Positions 7,224-14,186 of a stretch of 49,065 nucleotides of DNA are shown piece by piece. Every line of letters begins with the position of its first letter. Within the stretch, counting starts at the first letter, position 1. The stretch comes from Rikenellaceae bacterium (GTDB lineage: Bacteria; Bacteroidota; Bacteroidia; Bacteroidales; Rikenellaceae): assembly GCA_015060115.1 (NCBI GenBank), contig SUZB01000015.1, forward strand, positions 1 to 49,065, written 5' to 3'. The notes beneath the pieces were generated by a model that did no database searches, was not told the origin of the DNA, and worked only from the letters and a program-made list of their open reading frames with translations. Both the position numbers and the translations under genes were made by a program.

Positions 7224-7285
7224 GTGGGGATACCGATTAACGAAGACTGAAAGTCAAGTAATAAACATAATACTATCCCCGCAAC
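7224..7285 (+). repeat. tRNA-linked structured unit (His copy A)
   Basis: The outer stem is GGGGATA pairing with TATCCCC. Inside are a GACT-GAA-AGTC hairpin and AAGTAATAAA, the equivalent of the conserved GAGCAATAAA, and the unit ends in CAAC. It is enclosed in an additional stem, ACGGCTTTATC (7209-7219) with GATAAAAGCCGT (7287-7298). It is the most diverged of the four units and is arranged in tandem with copy B. Confidence 0.7.
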
Positions 7286-7299
7286 TGATAAAAGCCGTA

Positions 7300-7367
7300 G
7301 AGCCGATACATATAAAAAAGAGCGCAGACCAAAGGTCGAGCAATAAATCGCTATCATATCGGCTCAA
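7300..7367 (+). repeat. tRNA-linked structured unit (His copy B)
   Basis: The outer stem is GAGCCGATA with TATCGGCTC, the same arms as the Lys unit. The inner hairpin is GACC-AAA-GGTC, nearly the same as in the Ala unit, followed by GAGCAATAAA and CTATC. It reads opposite to tRNA-His. The mix of arm types between loci suggests exchange or compensatory change within the family. Confidence 0.75.
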
Positions 7368-7419
7368 CCCTGCACAAAAATAGCCATCTTCCACCCATTG
7401 CAGAGCAACCGCCTAAGCG

Positions 7420-7480
7420 GTTTTGTTTTTTATGGTGTTAGTGTGGGCTTGCACAAGACTAAACACCATAAAAACAAAAC
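7420..7480. repeat. Long hairpin downstream of tRNA-His
   Basis: A stem of about 20 bp (7420-7441 with 7461-7480) has a loop reading GTGGGCTTGCAC. The complementary loop sequence TTGTGCAAGCCCA is conserved in the tRNA-Ala module, and a related one is seen at tRNA-Lys. Confidence 0.7.
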
Positions 7481-7502
7481 AGATGACTTAAAAAGTCATC
7501 TG
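7480..7502 (-). terminator. tRNA-His terminator hairpin
   Basis: CAGATGACTT (7480-7489) pairs with AAGTCATCTG (7493-7502), 15 bp past the tRNA 3' end. The AGATGACT core is shared with the hairpins at 4788-4835 and 12173-12203. Confidence 0.65.
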
Positions 7503-7517
7503 CTCTGCAATAAATGG

Positions 7518-7592
7518 GGTGGAAGATGGGATTCGAACCCACGACCTTAGGAACCACAATCCTCTACTCTAACCAGCTGAGCTACATCCACC
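7518..7592 (-). tRNA. tRNA-His(GTG)
   Basis: The anticodon loop TTGTGGT gives GTG. The extra 5' G (position -1) pairs with C73, the histidine identity element. A CCA is encoded at 7517-7515. The T arm has a G.T end pair. Acceptor positions 6 and 67 are T and T, a mismatch, while all other acceptor pairs are intact. The mismatched 3' strand is the same sequence carried by the adjacent remnant. A TATATTTG promoter box lies 28 bp upstream. Confidence 0.95.
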
Positions 7593-7619
7593 GTGTAGAT
7601 TTGTTTCCAAATCGGTGTG

Positions 7620-7627
7620 CAAATATA
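7620..7627 (-). promoter_or_regulatory. Promoter -7 box for tRNA-His
   Basis: The minus strand reads TATATTTG, matching TAnnTTTG, 28 bp upstream of the tRNA. Confidence 0.65.
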
Positions 7628-7748
7628 CACACTTTTTTCTATTCTCCAAAATTTTGTGCGATAAATTCTCACTTTTATCGCACAAAATTCATTGTTTTAT
7701 TTTAGCTATAGACTCGGTACTGAGCCTAACGACCTTGCAATCTTTGAG

Positions 7749-8519
7749 TTAGTATATCTCCTCAAGTAGCGCTGCAAGGCGAAGACCACCCTTAAGGAAC
7801 TGACGCTCGATAATGGGTGCATACTGCGCTACATAGTCATACGAGAGGTTGGTGCCTGTTGTAGAGTTCTCGTAGATGTCGGCTGCAAGCACTACGGTCT
7901 CCTCAATCCAGTCGTTAGGAGTACCCTGCTTTAACGCCTTACGCTCACGGCACTTCACTCTATCGACCTGCTCGGCCCACTCCGAGTAGCTCCAGCGGTG
8001 TGCCGACTCCACAATCTCGCTATCCCATACCGAGTGTAGCTTCTTCTGCTTGCCGAAATACTTGACCTGTGTGCCATTACCGCCACGATCAACTTTATGT
8101 CCGGCGTGCATGGGGCAGTGCATATCACCAACCATATGGATAAGCATCATAAGCTCCACCTTCTCCTCCTCTGCGCTGAGCTCACCACTCTTGAGGCGCT
8201 CAACAGCGTTGTTGATAGCTACGACAACATCGCCCTTAGCCTCCTTCTTAGACTCTGCATAGCTGCCTTCGTTGGCATCAACATTAACATAGTGCCAGGT
8301 CGAGGTGTGAGCATATTCATCGGTGTGGCTGGCGTTGTCCATCCAGTTGGCAACATATACCAGCGAGTGGCCACCGAGCACGCGCTGTGCCTTTTTGAGT
8401 GCTCGGCGCGAGAGATTCTGCTCGGCGATAAATGCTACGGTATCGTGCCCCTTGGGCCCCCACGCCATAGCGCTAAGGCTGATACAAAGAGCAAGGGTTA
8501 GTGCTAATATATTCTTCAT
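7749..8519 (-). CDS. S1/P1-type secreted nuclease
   Basis: This 256-residue protein begins with a signal peptide (MKNILALTLALCISLSAMA) that would be cleaved before WGPKGH. The mature N-terminal Trp is a zinc ligand in S1/P1 nucleases. Further ligands are visible in NWMDNASH, WHYVNVD, HMVGDMHCPMHAGH and WDSEIVE. These trinuclear-zinc enzymes cleave single-stranded DNA/RNA and remove 3' phosphates, and here probably act in the periplasm for nucleotide scavenging. The start codon lies 12 bp after the rho stop, so it is likely cotranscribed with rho. Confidence 0.93.
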   Translation of the reverse strand: MKNILALTLALCISLSAMAWGPKGHDTVAFIAEQNLSRRALKKAQRVLGGHSLVYVANWMDNASHTDEYAHTSTWHYVNVDANEGSYAESKKEAKGDVVVAINNAVERLKSGELSAEEEKVELMMLIHMVGDMHCPMHAGHKVDRGGNGTQVKYFGKQKKLHSVWDSEIVESAHRWSYSEWAEQVDRVKCRERKALKQGTPNDWIEETVVLAADIYENSTTGTNLSYDYVAQYAPIIERQFLKGGLRLAALLEEIY

Positions 8520-8531
8520 ATAACTCTTATG

Positions 8532-10229
8532 TTACTGATTCATAGTTGCTAAAAACTCGTTGTTGTCCTTTGTGAGGTTGAACTGCTTCTGCAAGAACTC
8601 CATAGCCTCGACGGTGGTCATATCTGAGAGGTGCTTGCGCAAAATCCAAGTGCGCTGCATAACGCTCTGGGGCAAAAGCAAGTCCTCACGGCGAGTACCC
8701 GATGCGATAACATCAACGGCCGGGTAGATGCGCTTGTTAGATAGGCGACGGTCGAGCTGAAGCTCCATATTACCAGTACCCTTGAACTCCTCGAAGATAA
8801 CCTCGTCCATCTTTGAACCGGTGTCGATAAGGGCGGTTGCGATAATCGTCAGTGAGCCCTTCTCCTCAGTATTACGCGCTGCGCCAAAGAAACGCTTGGG
8901 CTTGTGCAGGGCGTTGGCATCAACACCACCCGATAGCACCTTACCTGATGCGGGCTGTACTGAGTTGTAGGCGCGGGCCAAACGGGTGATAGAGTCGAGG
9001 AAGATGATAACATCGTGGCCACACTCTACCATGCGCTTTGCCTTCTCCAGAACCATCTCGGCAACCTTAACATGGCGTGATGCCTGCTCATCGAAGGTCG
9101 AGGCGACAACCTCGGCTTTAACATTTCGTGCCATCTCGGTAACCTCCTCGGGGCGCTCGTCGATAAGCAGAACAATCATATATACCTCAGGGTGATTGTC
9201 GGCAATGGCGTTGGCAATTGACTGCAAGAGCATTGTCTTACCGGTCTTGGGCTGAGCCACGATAAGTGCACGCTGACCCTTGCCAATAGGCGCAAAGAGG
9301 TCGATGATGCGGTTGGACATTGTATTGTGTCCATTACCCGTAAGGCTGAACTTCTCGTTGGGAAAAAGTGGTGTTAGGTATTCAAACTGCTGACGATCAC
9401 GCACATAGTCGGGCTCAAGACCGTTGATGAGATTAACATGCACAAGTGGGAAATACTTCTCGCCCTCTTTGGGTGGACGAATTGTGCCACTAACGGTGTC
9501 GCCGGCCTTTAATCCAAATAGTTTAATCTGTGAAGGCGATACATAGACATCGTCGGGGGAGTTGAGATAGTTGTAGTCGGCAGAGCGTAGGAAGCCAAAG
9601 CCATCGGGCATTACCTCCAAGACACCCTCGCCCTCGATTTCGGCCATAAAGTCATCTTTGGTAACTTCCGAGTCTTCGTCATCGAGCTCCTCATCATCTT
9701 CGTCGCCCTCGTCATACTCCTCATCCTCGTCAAAGTACATCTCATCCTCGTCATCGAGAACATCGGCCATGTCTACCGATGGAATATCTGAAGTGTTGAA
9801 GTCGATATTTTCATCAACCTCAATATATACATCATCCTCGCTAAGCTTGTTAAACTGCGTATCCTGCTCGGTAGCGGCAGCCTCCTGCTCCTCCTTCTCC
9901 TTGAGCCACTTTGGCTTACGGCCTCGGCGCTTGGGCTGTGGCTCGGCCTCGGCTTCGGGCTCAGGCTCAGCTGTTACAGAGGGTGCCTCCGTAGTCTCGC
10001 TCTCGGTAGTAGGTCTGTTGCTCTCTACTTTCTGGCTATTCATTCGGGGACGACGACCACGCTTTGCTGGTGCGGGCTGCGATTCGCTATTTTCGTCGGA
10101 GGTTGCTATGGTGATGATCTTCTCAAGCAACTCTTGCTTCTTCATTGTTGATGGGGTGATACCAAGAGCCTTAGCGATTTCGCGCAATTCGACAATTGTC
10201 TTGCCCTCCAAGGTTGAAAAATCTTGCAT
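8532..10229 (-). CDS. rho: Transcription termination factor Rho
   Basis: This 565-residue hexameric RNA helicase is about 145 residues longer than the E. coli enzyme. Residues 1-40 form the Rho_N helical domain. Residues about 50-200 are an insertion with AT-hook-like basic motifs (RRGRKPK) and then a long run of Asp/Glu. An S1-like RNA-binding domain follows ([15 protein letters not shown]). The ATPase core has Walker A AQPKTGKT and the Q-loop/R-loop region. Such insertions are common in Bacteroidetes and may add RNA binding or phase behaviour. The leader is about 280 nt from the likely promoter and contains a 192-bp palindrome. Confidence 0.97.
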   Translation of the reverse strand: MQDFSTLEGKTIVELREIAKALGITPSTMKKQELLEKIITIATSDENSESQPAPAKRGRRPRMNSQKVESNRPTTESETTEAPSVTAEPEPEAEAEPQPKRRGRKPKWLKEKEEQEAAATEQDTQFNKLSEDDVYIEVDENIDFNTSDIPSVDMADVLDDEDEMYFDEDEEYDEGDEDDEELDDEDSEVTKDDFMAEIEGEGVLEVMPDGFGFLRSADYNYLNSPDDVYVSPSQIKLFGLKAGDTVSGTIRPPKEGEKYFPLVHVNLINGLEPDYVRDRQQFEYLTPLFPNEKFSLTGNGHNTMSNRIIDLFAPIGKGQRALIVAQPKTGKTMLLQSIANAIADNHPEVYMIVLLIDERPEEVTEMARNVKAEVVASTFDEQASRHVKVAEMVLEKAKRMVECGHDVIIFLDSITRLARAYNSVQPASGKVLSGGVDANALHKPKRFFGAARNTEEKGSLTIIATALIDTGSKMDEVIFEEFKGTGNMELQLDRRLSNKRIYPAVDVIASGTRREDLLLPQSVMQRTWILRKHLSDMTTVEAMEFLQKQFNLTKDNNEFLATMNQ

Positions 10230-10235
10230 ATATTA

Positions 10236-10427
10236 GGGATGTTCTATAAATTTGTGAATTAGTTATTCATCATCGGAAGATTCTATTTCGGTTGCTTTTG
10301 AATTTTTTGTGGCATATTTCTCATTTTTCCTCAAGTTACAATGCTCGCATTGCGCCTTCTGAAGAAATGAGAAATCTGACTCACAATAATCTTCAAAATC
10401 AACTCGACCTAATTTATAGAACCTCCC
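10236..10427. mobile_element. 192-bp imperfect palindrome in the rho leader
   Basis: The terminal inverted repeats are 17 bp with one mismatch (GGGATGTTCTATAAATT at 10236-10252 and its complement at 10411-10427). Inner pairs continue: 10291-10302 with 10392-10403 (11 of 12) and 10316-10329 with about 10361-10375. An AATG-CTCG-CATT tip lies at 10340-10351. It has no coding capacity. It starts 6 bp upstream of the rho start codon and would form a very long hairpin in the rho mRNA. No clear target duplication is seen. Confidence 0.75.
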
Positions 10428-10505
10428 TTTGATTTAACTTCCGCACACTTGACTTAGTGGCGGAAAAAGTACGATGTAGACATACAAAAATCGTGTAAGT
10501 CTGTG

Positions 10506-10513
10506 CAAATATA
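10506..10513 (-). promoter_or_regulatory. Candidate rho promoter -7 box
   Basis: The minus strand reads TATATTTG. A second identical box lies at 10532-10539. Either would give a rho leader of roughly 270-300 nt containing the whole palindrome. Confidence 0.5.
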
Positions 10514-10598
10514 GCAATAATTTATTTATCGCAAATATACTTTGTAATTTTTTACACTCTTTTTTTATGCTTTTTGCGGGAGTGTTGGATAATTTTTG

Positions 10599-10606
10599 TA
10601 AATTTG
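10599..10606 (+). promoter_or_regulatory. Promoter -7 box for the pRiA4b-like gene and miaA
   Basis: TAAATTTG matches TAnnTTTG. A TTTG at 10573-10576 is about 22 bp upstream as the -33 element, and the ATG is at 10631. Confidence 0.65.
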
Positions 10607-10630
10607 TCTCACGACAAAATATAGCAAACT

Positions 10631-11137
10631 ATGAATATTATATTTAAGTATCGAATGTTGAGCGACGAGAGCGATAATTTCGTTCGCGATTTCGAGGTTT
10701 ACCCCGATATGACTCTTCGTGAGTTCTCTGATTTCTTGCTTGGTGCACTGCACTACGATGAGTGTATGGTCTCTATCTTTAAGTCGGATGCTGAGTGGCG
10801 CCCTGTGGAGGAGTTCTCAGAAATTGATATGGGCGATGATATGCCCGGTGTACCTCGTTGTATGGATAATGTAAGGTTGATGGAGGTGAACAACGACTTC
10901 CACGACCGCCTTATCTATACCTTTGATATGCTGAACAACCGCTCGTTCTACCTTGAGTTGCTCGATATGCAGCGACCTCAGGCCGATTTGACATATCCGC
11001 GTGTAGCCTTCGAGCACGCCCCAGTGCCCGACCAGTATGATCCTGAGGCTACGGAGGATAGCGGCTCAATCTTCGAGGAGATGATGAGCGACTATAACGA
11101 GTTTGATGGCGACGATAACTACGACGATGAGTATTAA
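10631..11137 (+). CDS. pRiA4b ORF-3-like (IS1096 TnpR-like) acidic protein
   Basis: This 168-residue protein has the pRiA4b ORF-3-like fold at the N-terminus (IIFKYRML...DFEVYPDMTLREFSDFLL) and a strongly acidic C-terminus ending in DDNYDDEY. In Bacteroidetes this domain occurs as a conserved stand-alone protein of unknown function beside tRNA-modification or housekeeping genes. It is not evidence for an insertion sequence here. Its stop overlaps the miaA start: the ATG at 11127 lies within the last codons, so the two are translationally coupled. Confidence 0.75.
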   Translation: MNIIFKYRMLSDESDNFVRDFEVYPDMTLREFSDFLLGALHYDECMVSIFKSDAEWRPVEEFSEIDMGDDMPGVPRCMDNVRLMEVNNDFHDRLIYTFDMLNNRSFYLELLDMQRPQADLTYPRVAFEHAPVPDQYDPEATEDSGSIFEEMMSDYNEFDGDDNYDDEY

Positions 11138-12035
11138 TAGGCCAACCCTTATCGTTGTTGTGGGCCCCACTGGCTCAGGTAAGAGCGCTCTTGCCGTTGA
11201 GCTTGCCAAGCACTATGGCGCCCCCGTTATATCTACCGACTCTCGGCAGGTATATCGTGGTCTCAGCATAGGTACAGCACAGCCTACGGCAGATGAGTTG
11301 GCAGCTGCTAAGCACTACTTTATTGCCGACCGCGAGGTGGAGGATAACTTCAACTGTGGCCGTTACGAAACCGAGGCTTTGGCTCTGCTCGAAGAGCTAT
11401 TCAAGACAAATCGCTATGTCGTTGCCGTAGGTGGCTCAGGTCTTTATGTCAAGGCTCTGTGTGAGGGTATGGACTCTCTTCCGGAGGCCGATGACGAGGT
11501 GCGTCAGATGCTGAAATCACGCCTTGAGAGTGAGGGTATAGGCTCGTTAGTCGAGGAGTTGCGCCGTCTTGACCCTAAATACGCCGAGGAGGTAGACCTT
11601 TGTAATCCTGCGCGTGTGATGCGCGCATTGGAGGTGTGTCTGACTACGGGTAAGCCCTATTCCGAGCAGCGTAGTGGCACAGTTGCCGAGCGCTGGTTTA
11701 ATATCGTGAAGATTGGCACGGATATGCCTCGTGATGTGCTCTACGAGCGTATCGATCGCCGTGTAGATATGATGGTAGAGGCGGGTTTGGTAGAGGAGGC
11801 TCGCACAATGTATCCCAAGCGTGAGCTTAATTCGTTGCAGACCGTAGGCTATCGCGAGATGTTTGACTATTTCGATGGCACAATCACCCTTGCGGAGGCA
11901 ATCGAGTTGGTCAAGCGCAACTCGCGCCGTTATGCCAAACGCCAACTCACTTGGTTTCGTCGTGACGAGGAGATAGGGTGGTTTGCTCCCACGGAGTTGG
12001 ATAAGATAGTTGAGTTTATTGACTCGAAATCATAA
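11127..12035 (+). CDS. miaA: tRNA dimethylallyltransferase MiaA
   Basis: This 302-residue enzyme transfers the dimethylallyl group to A37 of tRNAs reading UNN codons. The P-loop is GPTGSGKSALA, followed by ISTDSRQVYRGLSIGTAQPT, the conserved substrate-binding segment. RQLTWFRRD near the end is the typical family terminus. The start at 11127 (MSINRP) is preferred over an earlier in-frame codon at 11103 because it overlaps the upstream stop in the usual coupled way. A 121-bp repeat begins 7 bp after the stop. Confidence 0.97.
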   Translation: MSINRPTLIVVVGPTGSGKSALAVELAKHYGAPVISTDSRQVYRGLSIGTAQPTADELAAAKHYFIADREVEDNFNCGRYETEALALLEELFKTNRYVVAVGGSGLYVKALCEGMDSLPEADDEVRQMLKSRLESEGIGSLVEELRRLDPKYAEEVDLCNPARVMRALEVCLTTGKPYSEQRSGTVAERWFNIVKIGTDMPRDVLYERIDRRVDMMVEAGLVEEARTMYPKRELNSLQTVGYREMFDYFDGTITLAEAIELVKRNSRRYAKRQLTWFRRDEEIGWFAPTELDKIVEFIDSKS

Positions 12036-12041
12036 AACGAA

Positions 12042-12162
12042 GAGGTTGAATAAAAAGTGTATTTTGTCGTTACGCTCGCCCTCAAAATCCTCATTTACGC
12101 CTAAGTAAACTGCGGTTTTTCGGGCTTCGCAAGCCTAAAACTACATCTTTTTATTCAACCTC
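12042..12162. mobile_element. 121-bp inverted-repeat element, copy 3
   Basis: Same element and orientation as 4665-4785 and 7056-7176. Here the left end reads GAGGTTGAATAAAAAG, making the terminal inverted repeat perfect over 16 bp. It lies between miaA and the terminator of tRNA-Leu. Confidence 0.85.
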
Positions 12163-12172
12163 TTAAACTAAA

Positions 12173-12203
12173 GGAGATGACTAATTTGTTTTTAGTCATC
12201 TCC
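12173..12203. terminator. Terminator shared by miaA and tRNA-Leu
   Basis: GGAGATGACTA (12173-12183) pairs with TAGTCATCTCC (12193-12203), with a T-rich loop. The stem sits 6 bp past the 3' end of tRNA-Leu and after copy 3 of the 121-bp repeat. Confidence 0.75.
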
Positions 12204-12208
12204 TCTTG

Positions 12209-12294
12209 TACTCGGAACCGGGGTCGAACCGGTACGGGCATTACTGCCCACAGGATTTTAAGTCCGGCGTGTCTACCTATTCCACCATCCGAGC
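12209..12294 (-). tRNA. tRNA-Leu(TAA)
   Basis: This 86-nt tRNA has the long variable arm of class II tRNAs (TGTGGGCAGTAATGCCCGT). The anticodon loop CTTAAAA gives TAA, which reads UUA/UUG. The T arm ACCGG-TTCGACC-CCGGT is intact. The acceptor is GCTCGGA/TCCGAGT with a terminal G.T pair, and the discriminator is A. Unlike the other three tRNAs in the window it has no structured unit or 3' remnant downstream. Confidence 0.97.
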
Positions 12295-12318
12295 AACCGA
12301 TCTTTTGTAAAGACGATG

Positions 12319-12326
12319 CAAATGTA
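12319..12326 (-). promoter_or_regulatory. Promoter -7 box for tRNA-Leu
   Basis: The minus strand reads TACATTTG, matching TAnnTTTG, 25 bp upstream of the tRNA 5' end. Confidence 0.65.
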
Positions 12327-12371
12327 GCACTTTTATTTAATTCTGCAAAATCTTTTTCTATTTAGAGCTAC

Positions 12372-12851
12372 TTATGCCTTGATAAGTAGCGTTACGGCGG
12401 TGGCGGATACACCCTCCTCTCTGCCCTCGAAACCGAGGCGCTCGGTGGTGGTGGCCTTTACCGAAATGCGGTCGGCAGGGATACCGACAACCTCCGCAAG
12501 GCGCTCACGCATAAGGTCGATATGTGGGCGAAGCTTGGGTCGTTGCATGGCTATTGTACAATCTATGTTGCTGATTGTATAGCCTTTATCCGTAACTATA
12601 TTAACGACCTCTTTAAGCAGTCGGCGAGAGTCGATGCCCTTATATTTATCATCGGTGTCTGGAAATAACTTCCCGATATCGCCAAGTGCCAAGGCGCCAA
12701 GTAGGGCATCGCAGATGGCGTGTATAGCAACATCGCCATCGGAGTGTGCTACGCAACCCTTTGTATGCTCAATCTCAACTCCGCATAGCACCAAGCGCAA
12801 ACCCTCGGCAAGCGCGTGTACATCAAAGCCGTGTCCAATTCGTATGTCCAT
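12372..12851 (-). CDS. ispF: 2-C-methyl-D-erythritol 2,4-cyclodiphosphate synthase
   Basis: This 159-residue MEP-pathway enzyme cyclises CDP-methylerythritol 2-phosphate to the cyclodiphosphate, leading to isoprenoids. Zinc ligands are visible in GHGFDVHAL (Asp and His) and VAHSDGDVAIHAI (His). The CMP-binding region KATTTERLGFEGREEG is intact. The length is standard. It is the last gene of a four-gene operon, 2 bp after the S26-like peptidase, which is an unusual partner for a core metabolic gene. Confidence 0.97.
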   Translation of the reverse strand: MDIRIGHGFDVHALAEGLRLVLCGVEIEHTKGCVAHSDGDVAIHAICDALLGALALGDIGKLFPDTDDKYKGIDSRRLLKEVVNIVTDKGYTISNIDCTIAMQRPKLRPHIDLMRERLAEVVGIPADRISVKATTTERLGFEGREEGVSATAVTLLIKA

Positions 12852-12853
12852 AT

Positions 12854-13303
12854 CTATCTTCTTCTCTTAAAGTTCAACCAACGGCGCATAATTGCCATGG
12901 CATAGCGCCTGATAATCATAGGTTGTGCAAGCCAAATACGCTCGCGGATATGCCACCATCGAGTGGTGCAGCTAACCTCCTTGCCATTTTGGCGAATAAC
13001 CGTATCGACAACGCCGATAACATCTTTGCGATTGCACTCCTCGGTTTGAGCAAGATTGCCATCGCCGTGAAATGTAACCTTGTCGCCATCGATTGCAATC
13101 ACACGATGTACGATTATTCGGCGATTGGGCGTGCGGAACATAGCTATTCTGCCAAGGATAGGCTCGCTAAGGTCTGTACGGCGTACGATGATATGGTCGT
13201 GGCCATAGCCGAGCAGTGGTAGCATGCTGTAGCCGGTAACAATCATACGAAACTGATCGCCCTCTTCGACGATATTCTCTATATTATCGAGTACCTTCTG
13301 CAT
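12854..13303 (-). CDS. S26/S24-type signal-peptidase-like protein
   Basis: The 149 residues hold the nucleophile motif GYSMLPLL (Ser near residue 26) and VHRVIAIDGDKVTFHGDGN, the second conserved block of the S26 family. The His at the usual general-base position resembles the Ser-His (SipW/ER-type) signal peptidases rather than the Ser-Lys type. No membrane segment is visible, so it may be cytosolic or peripheral. It overlaps the upstream HprK-like gene by 20 bp. In other bacteria such small peptidases accompany HprK-like kinases and ABC exporters in peptide-maturation loci, but no precursor peptide is seen here. Confidence 0.75.
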   Translation of the reverse strand: MQKVLDNIENIVEEGDQFRMIVTGYSMLPLLGYGHDHIIVRRTDLSEPILGRIAMFRTPNRRIIVHRVIAIDGDKVTFHGDGNLAQTEECNRKDVIGVVDTVIRQNGKEVSCTTRWWHIRERIWLAQPMIIRRYAMAIMRRWLNFKRRR

Positions 13304-14186
13304 TGCAAATTATGGTGTTAAACGATAGCTCCGCTGCCGCCTTATCGGGCAGACACTCAAGATGATACGCCCCAACTTGCTTAAGCAAAGCTCCCAGCGT
13401 ATTGCAGATGCCATCTTGCAGATAGTCATCGTGGGCAAAGGCGGGTGGACACGATGGGAGGAGTGCGCCGATAGCAGCCAATGGATGCAAACGGCGAATT
13501 AGGTTGTGGGGTGCTTGGCTTAGGCGACAGAAGCCCGCAATGGGGTAGCTGAGGTTCTTGTAGCAAGGGGTCTTGCCACTCCAAGGTGAGCCGAAAACGA
13601 GCGCTTTGCCATCGACAATACGCACGATAGGTGAGTCGTCGTTAAGAAGTGTGGCACCTTCGATATTTTCGCGCCAAAGACGGGTGTGGGTGCTCTTGCC
13701 AGTGCCCGATTCGCCAAGGAACAAAACACCACGCTCCCTCGAAACGATAACTGACGAGTGGATAGCGATGGCGCTATTTTCGCTCAGCACAACGCCAAAC
13801 ATCATCCATAGGCCAAAGCGCAACAGCGAGATGTCTAATGCGCTCTGGCACACAATGTTGCTGACTATGTCGTGTGTCTTAAGGTCGATATGGAAGAGTG
13901 TGGCGGGCTTATTGTCCAAGCGGCTATGTGTCGAGTAGAGGTAGCCCGTTGTGGTGCGCGAAAAGCGACCCTCGGCATTTGCTTCCGTAACATCAAACTC
14001 CGATAGTAGCTGCTCGATGGTGATGCTCGCCTCGCTAAACTCGGTGTCAATATGAAAGTGGCAACTTGGCGCAATGCTCTCGTTGGCCTCTACCTCAAAG
14101 GGCTGAAAGCCACGAATGCCTGTTGCAACAAGATCAATATCGGAGCGAAGACGAAGTCCCGCAATAATATAGTCGTAAATCATCAT
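13284..14186 (-). CDS. HPr-kinase-like P-loop protein
   Basis: The 300 residues have a Walker A GESGTGKSTHTRLW (about residue 155) followed by LLNDDSPIVRI and GSPWSGKTP. This pattern belongs to the HprK/PEP-carboxykinase-like family often annotated as HPr Ser kinase-related proteins, including kinases of lasso- and other RiPP-type loci. True HprK has a different N-terminal domain, so a role in sugar regulation should not be assumed. The ATG at 14186 overlaps the ABC transporter stop by ATGA. It sits between the exporter and an S26-like peptidase. Confidence 0.75.
   Translation of the reverse strand: MMIYDYIIAGLRLRSDIDLVATGIRGFQPFEVEANESIAPSCHFHIDTEFSEASITIEQLLSEFDVTEANAEGRFSRTTTGYLYSTHSRLDNKPATLFHIDLKTHDIVSNIVCQSALDISLLRFGLWMMFGVVLSENSAIAIHSSVIVSRERGVLFLGESGTGKSTHTRLWRENIEGATLLNDDSPIVRIVDGKALVFGSPWSGKTPCYKNLSYPIAGFCRLSQAPHNLIRRLHPLAAIGALLPSCPPAFAHDDYLQDGICNTLGALLKQVGAYHLECLPDKAAAELSFNTIICNAEGTR

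Noticed and set aside
9658..10236. Plus-strand frame of 192 codons rich in serine, antisense to rho
   Set aside because: It is the complement of the Asp/Glu-rich insertion of Rho (GAG/GAT read backwards give Ser/Leu). No independent start signals, and Rho is certain.
10631..11137. Insertion sequence suggested by the IS1096 TnpR-like domain
   Set aside because: There is no transposase and no terminal repeats. The protein is coupled to miaA and the domain is common as a stand-alone chromosomal protein.
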